DNA of 64,000 bases from Flavobacterium bizetiae (GTDB lineage Bacteria > Bacteroidota > Bacteroidia > Flavobacteriales > Flavobacteriaceae): positions 1 through 64,000 of the forward strand of contig NZ_CADCSU010000078.1 of the NCBI RefSeq assembly GCF_902804475.1, written 5' to 3'. Each line of letters starts with the position of its first letter. Position 1 is the first letter of the stretch. Positions 33,620-41,466 of the stretch are shown one piece after another. The translations under genes and the position numbers were made by a program. The notes beneath the pieces are model-generated. The model saw only the letters and a program-made list of their open reading frames with translations. It searched no databases and was not told the DNA's origin.

Positions 33620-34492
33620 TTAAGCAACTTCTTCGCCTCTGCTTTCTGTCCAGATTGCAAACCAGTCTTCTTTGTCCATTTCTAATTCAACAGCTTTCAT
33701 CAACGCTTGAATTCTGGCAATATTTACAGTTCCCGCAATTGGAATAACTGCTGAAGGATGTTTTAAAATCCAGGCCAATAAAAGTGTATCCGAACCAAAA
33801 CCATATTTCTGCACTAAATCTGCCAATAATTTTTTCAAACGACGTGTTTTTTTAGTGTCTTCTCTAAAAACAGTTCCAAGAGGATTCCATGACAATGGGC
33901 GAATTCCGTGTGTTTGCATATAATCAAAACTTCCGTCAACCATTGGTTCAAAATTCGTTGCAGAAAATTGTACCTGATTATAGCTTATTTCTGTTTTCTG
34001 ACGGATTAATTCAGTTTGAGAACTTGTAAAATTCGAAAGTCCAAAATCAATAATTTTTCCTTCTGCTTTTAATTTCTCTACCGCTTCTGCAATTTCGTCT
34101 GCCTGCATTAACGGGCTTGGTCTGTGCAATAAAAAAACATCAACATAATCTGTTTTTAGTTTTTTTAATGATTCTTCAACTGACCAAACAATATAATCCT
34201 TGGAGTAATCATAATGTTTGATTTTGTTTGGGCGGCTTTCGGCGATCATCTGAATTCCGCATTTGGTAATTAATTGTAATTTCTCTCTCGAGATTTTGCT
34301 GTTGTGAAATGCTTTTCCAAAATCAGCTTCTGTGGTATAAGATCCGTAAATGTCTGCGTGATCAAAAGTTGTAATTTTGTTTTCGATACATAGTTGTATC
34401 AGGTTTTCCATTTCTTTAGTTGTAAGGTTTTTATCCCAAACTCCCCAATTCATAGTGCCCGAAATTATAGGCGATAATGCTGTTTTACTCAT
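33620..34492 (-). CDS. Aldo-keto reductase (YdhF-like)
   Basis: A 290-residue NADPH-dependent oxidoreductase with a TIM-barrel layout. Catalytic tetrad parts are visible: Asp and Tyr in FDHADIYGSY (about 38-47), Lys in LQLITKCG, and His in VFLLHRPSP. The C-terminal cofactor segment VIPIAGTVNIARI is present. The pattern is closest to the E. coli YdhF branch. It is the first gene of the AKR-GNAT unit. Confidence 0.88.
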   Translation of the reverse strand: MSKTALSPIISGTMNWGVWDKNLTTKEMENLIQLCIENKITTFDHADIYGSYTTEADFGKAFHNSKISREKLQLITKCGIQMIAESRPNKIKHYDYSKDYIVWSVEESLKKLKTDYVDVFLLHRPSPLMQADEIAEAVEKLKAEGKIIDFGLSNFTSSQTELIRQKTEISYNQVQFSATNFEPMVDGSFDYMQTHGIRPLSWNPLGTVFREDTKKTRRLKKLLADLVQKYGFGSDTLLLAWILKHPSAVIPIAGTVNIARIQALMKAVELEMDKEDWFAIWTESRGEEVA

Positions 34493-34715
34493 GGTTTCAT
34501 TGCGTTATTTTTGGTAATAAATATGCTTTTCTGAAGCATAATCATCAAAGTTCTTAAAAATATAAAAATAGATTCACAATTAGTCCTTAAAATTAGGTCA
34601 TTGGTCGAAGTTTTAACCATTCTTTAACATCTTACTTCTCAAAAAATATTCAATTTGCACTCTCAAAAGCTACGCATAGAAATCACCGTTTTAAAAAGGT
34701 TTTAAAAATATTTAT

Positions 34716-35720
34716 ATGGAAGAAAATACAACGACTTTAGACATTAGAGCGATAAATGAAAAAATTGAAAGAGAAAGTGCTTTTATAGACCTTCTTACAA
34801 TGGAAATGAACAAAGTTATTGTGGGCCAGAAACATATGGTCGAGCGTTTACTAATTGGACTTCTGGGACAAGGGCATATTTTGCTTGAAGGTGTTCCGGG
34901 ATTGGCAAAAACTTTAGCCATCAATACTTTGTCGCAAGCAGTACAAGGTTCGTTCAGTCGTATTCAGTTTACACCTGACTTATTACCTGCCGATGTCGTT
35001 GGAACGATGATTTATAACATCAAAGCAAACGAATTTTCTATTAAAAAAGGGCCAATCTTCGCTAATTTCGTCCTTGCCGATGAGATTAACCGTGCTCCAG
35101 CTAAGGTTCAGTCAGCACTTTTGGAGGCGATGCAGGAAAAACAAGTAACAATTGGCGACACGACTTTCAAACTAGATCGTCCGTTTTTAGTATTAGCAAC
35201 ACAAAACCCGGTTGAGCAAGAAGGAACATACCAACTTCCGGAAGCACAAGTCGATCGTTTTATGCTAAAAACTGTAATTGACTACCCAAAAATTGATGAA
35301 GAGCGTTTTGTAATTCGTCAAAACTTAAAAGGAACTTACGAAAAAGTAAATGCCGTAGTTTCTGTCGAGCAAATTTTACGTGCGCAAGAAGCGGTTCGTG
35401 AAGTTTACATGGACGAAAAAATCGAAAAATATATCTTAGATATCATATTTGCTACTCGTTATCCAGAGAAGTACAAACTTGCAGACTTAAAACCTCTTAT
35501 TAGTTTTGGAGCATCACCACGTGGAAGTATCAATTTAGCTAATGCAGCAAAATGTTACGCTTTTATCAAACGTCGTGGATATGTAATTCCAGAAGATGTT
35601 CGTGCAGTTGTACATGATGTTCTACGTCACAGAGTTGGAATAACGTATGAGGCTGAAGCCGAAAACATTACTTCTGTAGACATTATCAACAAAATCGTAA
35701 ACGAGATTGAAGTACCTTAA
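34716..35720 (+). CDS. MoxR-family AAA+ ATPase
   Basis: A 334-residue AAA+ chaperone-like ATPase. Seen: Walker A GVPGLAKT (59-66), Walker B VLADEINR (119-126), sensor 1 LATQNPVEQEG and the arginine region PEAQVDRFML. MoxR proteins mature or remodel partner VWA proteins, and this one begins the cluster that contains DUF58, BatA and BatB. It has no good TAnnTTTG box; TTCAATTTG at 34649 is the nearest. Confidence 0.93.
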   Translation: MEENTTTLDIRAINEKIERESAFIDLLTMEMNKVIVGQKHMVERLLIGLLGQGHILLEGVPGLAKTLAINTLSQAVQGSFSRIQFTPDLLPADVVGTMIYNIKANEFSIKKGPIFANFVLADEINRAPAKVQSALLEAMQEKQVTIGDTTFKLDRPFLVLATQNPVEQEGTYQLPEAQVDRFMLKTVIDYPKIDEERFVIRQNLKGTYEKVNAVVSVEQILRAQEAVREVYMDEKIEKYILDIIFATRYPEKYKLADLKPLISFGASPRGSINLANAAKCYAFIKRRGYVIPEDVRAVVHDVLRHRVGITYEAEAENITSVDIINKIVNEIEVP

Positions 35721-35800
35721 AAATAGTTTTCAGTTTTCAGTCACAGTGACCAACTTATTAAGTAAACTGCGACTGAAAACTGCGACTGAAAACTAAAGAA
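35721..35800. repeat. Intergenic GACTGAAAACT repeat between moxR and the DUF58 gene
   Basis: TAGTTTTCAGTTTTCAGTC (35724-35742) faces GACTGAAAACTGCGACTGAA (from 35771), so the region can fold into a long hairpin. The same units occur at 39447-39505 in the same operon. Confidence 0.65.
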
Positions 35801-36664
35801 ATGGATACAAAAGAGCTTTTAAAAAAAGTACGGAAAATAGAAATCAAAACCAAAAGACTGAGCAATCATATCTTTTCGGGAGAATATCACTCTTCATTTA
35901 AAGGACGAGGGATGACTTTTAGTGAAGTACGTCAATACCAATATGGCGATGACATTCGTAACATCGATTGGAATGTAACTGCACGCTATAACGAAGCCCA
36001 CGTAAAAGTTTTTGAAGAAGAACGCGAATTAACCATGGTTTTAATGGTTGATATTTCAGGTTCAGAGGGTTTTGGTTCAAAAAGTCAATTCAAGAAAGAC
36101 ATCGTGACTGAAATTGCAGCAACGATGGCTTTTTCGGCTACACAAAATAATGACAAAATTGGTTTAATATTATTTTCTGATAATGTAGAATTGTATATTC
36201 CGCCAAAAAAAGGTCGTTCGCATGTATTACGAATCATTCGTGAGTTGATCGAATTTGAACCCAAAAGTCAAAAAACAGATGTTGGAGCTGCTCTAAAATT
36301 TTTGTCAGGAACCCAGAAAAAGAAAACAATTGTTTTCGTAATTTCTGATTTTATGTCTGAGAATTATGAGCAAACTTTAAAGATTGCTTCTAAAAAACAC
36401 GATATTACAGGCGTTAGAGTTTACGATATTCGTGAAGAAAAAATTCCAAATTTAGGAATGGTTCCTATGCTTGATGCCGAAACAGGGAAAATTCAATTGG
36501 TAGATACAGGCTCAAAAACAGTGCGAATGAATTACGAAAAACACTATCAGGAAAGGGTTAACTATTTCAAAGATATTTTTAGTAAATCAGGCGCAGGAGT
36601 TGTAAACACAAGAGTTGATGAAAATTACGTAACTAAATTATTAGGATATTTCAAATCACGCTAA
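35801..36664 (+). CDS. DUF58 domain protein of the Bat operon
   Basis: A 287-residue protein. Residues 30-75 form the DUF58 signature (GRGMTFSEVRQYQYGDDIRNIDW), followed by a VWA-like domain with the metal site DISGS (Asp84, Ser86, Ser88). It lacks membrane segments. DUF58 proteins are encoded with MoxR and Bat proteins and are presumed clients of the ATPase. Here it sits between moxR and the other bat genes, 80 bases after moxR. Confidence 0.92.
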   Translation: MDTKELLKKVRKIEIKTKRLSNHIFSGEYHSSFKGRGMTFSEVRQYQYGDDIRNIDWNVTARYNEAHVKVFEEERELTMVLMVDISGSEGFGSKSQFKKDIVTEIAATMAFSATQNNDKIGLILFSDNVELYIPPKKGRSHVLRIIRELIEFEPKSQKTDVGAALKFLSGTQKKKTIVFVISDFMSENYEQTLKIASKKHDITGVRVYDIREEKIPNLGMVPMLDAETGKIQLVDTGSKTVRMNYEKHYQERVNYFKDIFSKSGAGVVNTRVDENYVTKLLGYFKSR

Positions 36665-36805
36665 TATTTTTGGACTTCTTAGATTGTTAGAATATTAGAT
36701 TTTAAAATATAAATATCCAAATAAAAAAATCTGTTTAAATCTGTGCCATCCGCGTGCCATAATTAAAACATTCATTTTAGAATAAGATCTGAAATCAAAA
36801 ATCAA
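36665..36805. repeat. Intergenic repeat-containing gap inside the Bat operon
   Basis: The gap holds GACTTCTTAGATTGTTAGAA (36673-36692), also found at 32116-32135, and an ATCTGTGCC-type phrase near 36740. No promoter is evident. Confidence 0.5.
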
Positions 36806-38440
36806 ATGAAATTAAAGTTTTACATATTTTTATTTTTACTTTCCTCATCTATTTTTGCCCAGCAAAAACAAGTAGAGACAAGCATTGATACTACAAAAAA
36901 CAAAATTGGAGCCGAATTTAAGTTAACACTTAAAACGGTTGTCAGTTCAAAATCTAAGGTTGTTTTTCCTAAACTAAAAAATATTGGTCCACTTGAAGTA
37001 ATTCAATCCTACCCAATTGATACCGTAAAGAAAAATGACACTTACGAATTGATCAAAAAATATGGTTTAACGCAATTTGATTCCGGAAAATACACAATCC
37101 CGAGTATTAAAATTTTAATTGACAAAAAACCATTCTTAACCGATTCTATCCGTGTTGAAGTAGCCAATGTAAAAGTGGACACTTTACAGCAAAAAATGTA
37201 CGACATCAAAGACATCACTCCTGTTGATAACGGAATTGGTGATTGGTGGAAATATGTTTTAGGTCTAATCATTATTTTAGGAATTGGAGCTTTTGTTTAT
37301 CGGTTTGTTAAAAAACGCCAACAGAAAAAGATTGAAGAAGAAGTTTATAAAACTCCTATAGAAAAAGCAACAAGCTTACTGAACAATCTGGAGCAAAAAG
37401 AATTGGTTCAAAAAGGTGAAATCAAAGAATACTACAGTGAACTTACTGATATTGCCCGTAATTATATTGAAGAAGCCATTCATATTCCGGCAATGGAAAG
37501 TACCACTTCTGAATTGATTCAGGCGATAAGAACTGCTTCTACCAAAAAGAAAATGACATTAACTCCGGAAACTGTCGAAAATCTGGAGCGCGTTTTACGT
37601 CAGGCCGATTTAGTAAAATTCGCTAAATCTAAACCGCTTGATTTTGAAATTACCGATGATAGAAATAAAATTCAGAAAGTAATATTAACGCTTGATAATG
37701 CAATCCCGACTGAAGTTCCGGCTGAAGAAGAAGATCAATTACTGAACGAAGCGCAAAAACAAAAGCAAATCAAACTTCAGTTATTAAAAAAACGCAACAA
37801 ACGTATTGCCATCGCTGCAGGAACCGTTTTATTTTTATTAATTGCGACCACAGCATTCTTTATTGTTACTAAAGGTTTTACTTATGTAAAAGATAATCTG
37901 ATCGGACATCCGTCTAAAGAATTACTAGAAAGCGAATGGGTAAAAAGTGAGTACGGAAGTCCTGGTGTAGTAATAGAAACTCCAAAGGTTTTAAAACGTG
38001 TAGATACTCAAAAAGTATTGCCTAAAGAAACTATGGCGTTAATTAAGGAGATGCAACTTTTTACTTACGGAAGCATGGTGGGTAATTTTTACGTAACTGT
38101 TTCAACCAGTAAGTTCAAAAACCCTACAGATATAGATCTAGCAAAAGCATTAGAAGGAACTCTAAAAGTTATCGAAGCCCAGGGCGGACAAAATATTATT
38201 GTAAAACAAGAAGATTTCCAGACGAGTGCAGGCATTCAGGGGCTAAAAGGATATGGTACAATGACTGTATTTAATCCGGCCGACAAAACCAGTACAAAGG
38301 CTTACTATGAACTTTTACTGTTTAAACAAGATCAGGGATTACAACAAATTATGATTTTACACGAAGAAGGTGACACATACGCCAATGATATTACAACTAG
38401 AATTTTAAATTCTGTTGAACTTAGAAAAGCGAGCAACTAA
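36806..38440 (+). CDS. Bat-operon membrane protein of unknown function
   Basis: A 544-residue protein with signal peptide (FLFLLSSSIFAQ), a periplasmic BatD-like beta region, a transmembrane helix at about 149-168, a helical cytoplasmic part (PIEKATSLLNNLEQKELVQKGEIKEYYSELTDIARNYIEE...), and a second helix at about 333-355 followed by a soluble domain. The first half has the plan of BatD C-terminal regions. It overlaps batA by one base (TAATG), which suggests coupled translation. Confidence 0.8.
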   Translation: MKLKFYIFLFLLSSSIFAQQKQVETSIDTTKNKIGAEFKLTLKTVVSSKSKVVFPKLKNIGPLEVIQSYPIDTVKKNDTYELIKKYGLTQFDSGKYTIPSIKILIDKKPFLTDSIRVEVANVKVDTLQQKMYDIKDITPVDNGIGDWWKYVLGLIIILGIGAFVYRFVKKRQQKKIEEEVYKTPIEKATSLLNNLEQKELVQKGEIKEYYSELTDIARNYIEEAIHIPAMESTTSELIQAIRTASTKKKMTLTPETVENLERVLRQADLVKFAKSKPLDFEITDDRNKIQKVILTLDNAIPTEVPAEEEDQLLNEAQKQKQIKLQLLKKRNKRIAIAAGTVLFLLIATTAFFIVTKGFTYVKDNLIGHPSKELLESEWVKSEYGSPGVVIETPKVLKRVDTQKVLPKETMALIKEMQLFTYGSMVGNFYVTVSTSKFKNPTDIDLAKALEGTLKVIEAQGGQNIIVKQEDFQTSAGIQGLKGYGTMTVFNPADKTSTKAYYELLLFKQDQGLQQIMILHEEGDTYANDITTRILNSVELRKASN

Positions 38441-39441
38441 TGGGAAAGATAACTTTTTTAAATCCAGAATTTTTTTGGTTGTTTCTATTAATTCCAATTG
38501 CAATCGCTTGGTTTTACTGGAAACGCAACCAGCAATCGGCAACTTTAAAAATGAGTTCTACTCAGGGTTTTAAAAACAGCGAATCGTTGTTAACGAAATT
38601 AAAACCTGCTTTATATGTTTTTAGAATTTTAGGATTAAGCTCTTTAATTATAGCCCTGGCAAGACCAAGAACCGTAGACATTAGCAGTCAGACTAAAACA
38701 ACAAAAGGAATTGATATTGTTCTTGCAATAGACGTTTCGGGAAGTATGCTGGCAAAAGATTTAAAGCCAAACCGTATGGAAGCTTTAAAAAGAGTTGCCG
38801 CAGATTTTGTTGGAGAAAGACCTAATGACAGAGTTGGATTGGTTTTATACGCCTCTGAAGCTTATACAAAAACACCGGTTACAAGCGATAAAGCAATTAT
38901 TCTTGAAGCCATAAAAAGCATTAAGTACGATACGGTTTTACAAGACGGAACCGGAATTGGAATGGGATTAGCAACTGCCGTAAACCGTTTAAAAGATAGT
39001 AAAGCCAAAAGCCGTGTAATTATTTTAATGACAGATGGTGTTAACAATGCCGGTTTTATCGAACCTGAAACAGCATCAGACATTGCAAAACAATACGGAA
39101 TAAAAGTATACACTATTGGTATTGGTACCAACGGAATGGCGGAATCTCCTTATGCTTATGCACCAAACGGAGGCTTTTTATATAAAATGCAAAAAGTTGA
39201 AATCGACGAACAGTTAATGAAAAACCTTGCCCGTAAAACCGATGGAACTTATTTTAGAGCAACAAGCAATGATCGATTAGCCGAAATATACAACGCGATT
39301 AATAAATTAGAAACTACTGAAATCCAGGAATTAAAATTCTATGATTATGACGAAAAATACAGAGGTTTTGTTTTACTGGCAGCCTTTTTATTATTGTTAG
39401 AAGTAGGTTTAAGAAATACGGTTTACAGAAGCTTTATATAA
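38440..39441 (+). CDS. batA: BatA, membrane-anchored VWA protein
   Basis: A 333-residue protein with two N-terminal membrane helices (about 11-26 and 57-75), a von Willebrand factor A domain with metal site DVSGS (98-102) and a last helix near residues 307-323. In other Bacteroidota the Bat proteins support aerotolerance or envelope stress resistance. It starts on the last base of the previous stop codon. Confidence 0.92.
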   Translation: MGKITFLNPEFFWLFLLIPIAIAWFYWKRNQQSATLKMSSTQGFKNSESLLTKLKPALYVFRILGLSSLIIALARPRTVDISSQTKTTKGIDIVLAIDVSGSMLAKDLKPNRMEALKRVAADFVGERPNDRVGLVLYASEAYTKTPVTSDKAIILEAIKSIKYDTVLQDGTGIGMGLATAVNRLKDSKAKSRVIILMTDGVNNAGFIEPETASDIAKQYGIKVYTIGIGTNGMAESPYAYAPNGGFLYKMQKVEIDEQLMKNLARKTDGTYFRATSNDRLAEIYNAINKLETTEIQELKFYDYDEKYRGFVLLAAFLLLLEVGLRNTVYRSFI

Positions 39442-39514
39442 TATTTTAGTCTCAGTCACAGTTATCAGTCACCCACTGAAAACTGCCACTGAAAACTGAA
39501 AACTAGAACTAAAA
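39442..39514. repeat. Intergenic repeat between batA and batB
   Basis: CAGTCACAGTTATCAGTCAC is followed by three CACTGAAAACTG-type units (39475-39500). Related to the repeat at 35721-35800 and to the unit at 22984-23006. Confidence 0.6.
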
Positions 39515-40549
39515 ATGGAATTAGACGAAAAAAAATATTTATACTTTTTATTATTACTCCCAATTGTGGTGTGTATTTTCCTTTTCAATATGTATTGGAA
39601 AAGAAAAAAACAGCGCGAATTTGGTGACCTTGAAATGGTAAAAAGACTGAGTCCGGAAAGATCTGTTTTTAAACCGGTTTTAAAAATATCCGTAATACTT
39701 TTGGCTTTGGCTTGCCTGATCATCGGTTTAGTAAATCCGAAGATTGGAACTAAAATGGAAACCGTAAAACGTGAAGGAATTGATATCGTTTTTGCGGTCG
39801 ACGTTTCTAAAAGTATGCTGGCCGAAGATGTGGCGCCAAGTCGTTTAGAGAAAAGTAAACAATTGGTTTCGCAAATCATCAATAATTTAGGAAGTGACAG
39901 AATTGGAATCGTAGCCTATGCAGGAAGTGCTTTCCCGGTTTTGCCTATCACATCTGATTATAGTGTTGCCAAAATGTTCCTGCAAAGTATGACTCCGGAT
40001 ATGGTTTCGTCGCAAGGAACTTCACTTGATGAAGCAATTAGATTATCATCGACTTATTTTGATGAAAAAAGCAAAACCAGCAAATTGTTGATTTTAATTT
40101 CTGATGGAGAAGATCATTCTGAAGGAGCTTCGGCAGCAGCCGAAGAAGCCAATAAAATGGGAATGAAAATTATCACCATTGGAGTTGGAACTGAAAAAGG
40201 AGGTACAATTCCGTTAAAAGAAAATGGTGTAGTTAAAAACTATCAAAAAGATCAAAACGGACAAACGGTTATTACAAAACTAAATCAGGAAGGCTTAAAA
40301 ACCATTGCAAAAGCGACAAAAGGCGGTTATGTATATGGCGGAAGTACTAAAGAAGTTTTAGAATACATAAAAAATGCGCTAAACAACATTCAGAAAACTG
40401 AATTTGAAGCGACCCAAATGGCCGATTTTCAATCGCAATATCAATGGTTCATTGGCTTTGCCTTCTTATTATTGTTTGTAGACATTTTCCTTTTAGAAAG
40501 AAAAACAAACTGGATAAAAGAGTTGAATTTATTTAACGAAAAGAAATAA
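39515..40549 (+). CDS. batB: BatB, membrane-anchored VWA protein
   Basis: A 344-residue paralogue of BatA: two N-terminal membrane helices (about 10-27 and 57-74), a VWA domain with metal site DVSKS (96-100), LISDGEDHSEG and a C-terminal helix (about 308-326). It is probably a partner of BatA in a heteromeric membrane complex. The start is ATG, 73 bases after batA. Confidence 0.92.
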   Translation: MELDEKKYLYFLLLLPIVVCIFLFNMYWKRKKQREFGDLEMVKRLSPERSVFKPVLKISVILLALACLIIGLVNPKIGTKMETVKREGIDIVFAVDVSKSMLAEDVAPSRLEKSKQLVSQIINNLGSDRIGIVAYAGSAFPVLPITSDYSVAKMFLQSMTPDMVSSQGTSLDEAIRLSSTYFDEKSKTSKLLILISDGEDHSEGASAAAEEANKMGMKIITIGVGTEKGGTIPLKENGVVKNYQKDQNGQTVITKLNQEGLKTIAKATKGGYVYGGSTKEVLEYIKNALNNIQKTEFEATQMADFQSQYQWFIGFAFLLLFVDIFLLERKTNWIKELNLFNEKK

Positions 40550-40594
40550 TTGTTCTCCATTAAAAATTCGGAACAAAAAATTAAAAAAATTAGA

Positions 40595-41365
40595 ATGAAA
40601 AATTTACTTCTTTATATTTTACTAACATTTTCTTTAGCTGTTTCGGCTCAAGAGAAAGACAAGACATTGCCTGATGCCAATGAAGAATATAAGCAGAATA
40701 AATTTGTTGATGCTGAAGCAAATTACAGAATTTCAGAATCAAAATTTCCAAAACGTGCTACTGCTCCTTATAACTTAGGAAATACTATCTACAGACAAAA
40801 TCAGGTTTCTGAAGCTAAATTCGCTTACGCGAAAGCGATAAAGAACGCTAAAACAAGACCTGAAAAACATAAAGCATTTCACAATTTAGGAAATGTTTTG
40901 ATGAAAGAGAAAGATTATGCTCAGGCTGTAGAAGCTTATAAAGAAGCCTTACGTAACGACCCAACAGACGAGGAAACGCGTTATAATTATGCTTATGCGA
41001 AACAAAAGCTAAAAGAAAATCCGCCTAAAAACGATAAAAACAAAGACAAGAATAAGGATAAAGACAAAGACAAGGATAAAAACAAAGATAAAGACAAGGA
41101 CAAGGATAAAGACAAGGATAAGGACAAAGATAAAAAGGACGACAAAGGCGATAAAGATAAAGACAAAAAAGATGGTAAAGATGATCCGAAGAAAGACGAC
41201 AAGTCTGACAATAAAGGAGAACCAAAACCACAGCCAGGCGGAATTTCTAAAGACCGAGTTCAAAATTTATTAGATGCCGTAAACAACGAAGAAAAGAAAA
41301 TTCAAGATAAAGTAAACGCTCAGAAAGTAAAAGGAAACCCTAAAAAAACAGAGAAAGACTGGTAA
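40595..41365 (+). CDS. batC: BatC, TPR protein with a long Lys/Asp repeat
   Basis: A 256-residue periplasmic protein with a signal peptide (LLYILLTFSLAVSAQ), three TPR repeats (APYNLGNTIYRQNQVSEA; KAFHNLGNVLMKEKDYAQA; DEETRYNYAYAKQKL), and then about 65 residues of alternating Lys and Asp (DNA 41029-41220) before a short helical end. The ATG at 40595 is preferred over the TTG at 40550 because the signal peptide begins there. TPRs bind partner Bat proteins; the charged tract is probably a disordered spacer. Confidence 0.9.
   Translation: MKNLLLYILLTFSLAVSAQEKDKTLPDANEEYKQNKFVDAEANYRISESKFPKRATAPYNLGNTIYRQNQVSEAKFAYAKAIKNAKTRPEKHKAFHNLGNVLMKEKDYAQAVEAYKEALRNDPTDEETRYNYAYAKQKLKENPPKNDKNKDKNKDKDKDKDKNKDKDKDKDKDKDKDKDKKDDKGDKDKDKKDGKDDPKKDDKSDNKGEPKPQPGGISKDRVQNLLDAVNNEEKKIQDKVNAQKVKGNPKKTEKDW
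41029..41190 (+). repeat. Purine-rich minisatellite encoding (KD)n in batC
   Basis: Degenerate tandem units of AAAGACAAGGAT type, 6-12 bases long, run for about 160 bases. The unit length keeps the frame. Such DNA is prone to copy-number change. Confidence 0.85.
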
Positions 41366-41466
41366 AATTTGGTTTATTTGTGTAATCGTTAATTTGTTTA
41401 ATTGTAAACCCGATTAAATAAATTAGCGATTAAACAGTTAATATAAAAAACACTGAAAAACAATTA

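Noticed and set aside
41029..41190. CRISPR-like periodic repeat
   Set aside because: The units are degenerate, have no spacers and encode Lys/Asp in frame; it is a coding minisatellite.
40993..41263. Long reverse-strand frames rich in Ser/Leu/Phe opposite batC
   Set aside because: They are complements of the Lys/Asp repeat, lack start signals and overlap a clear bat gene.
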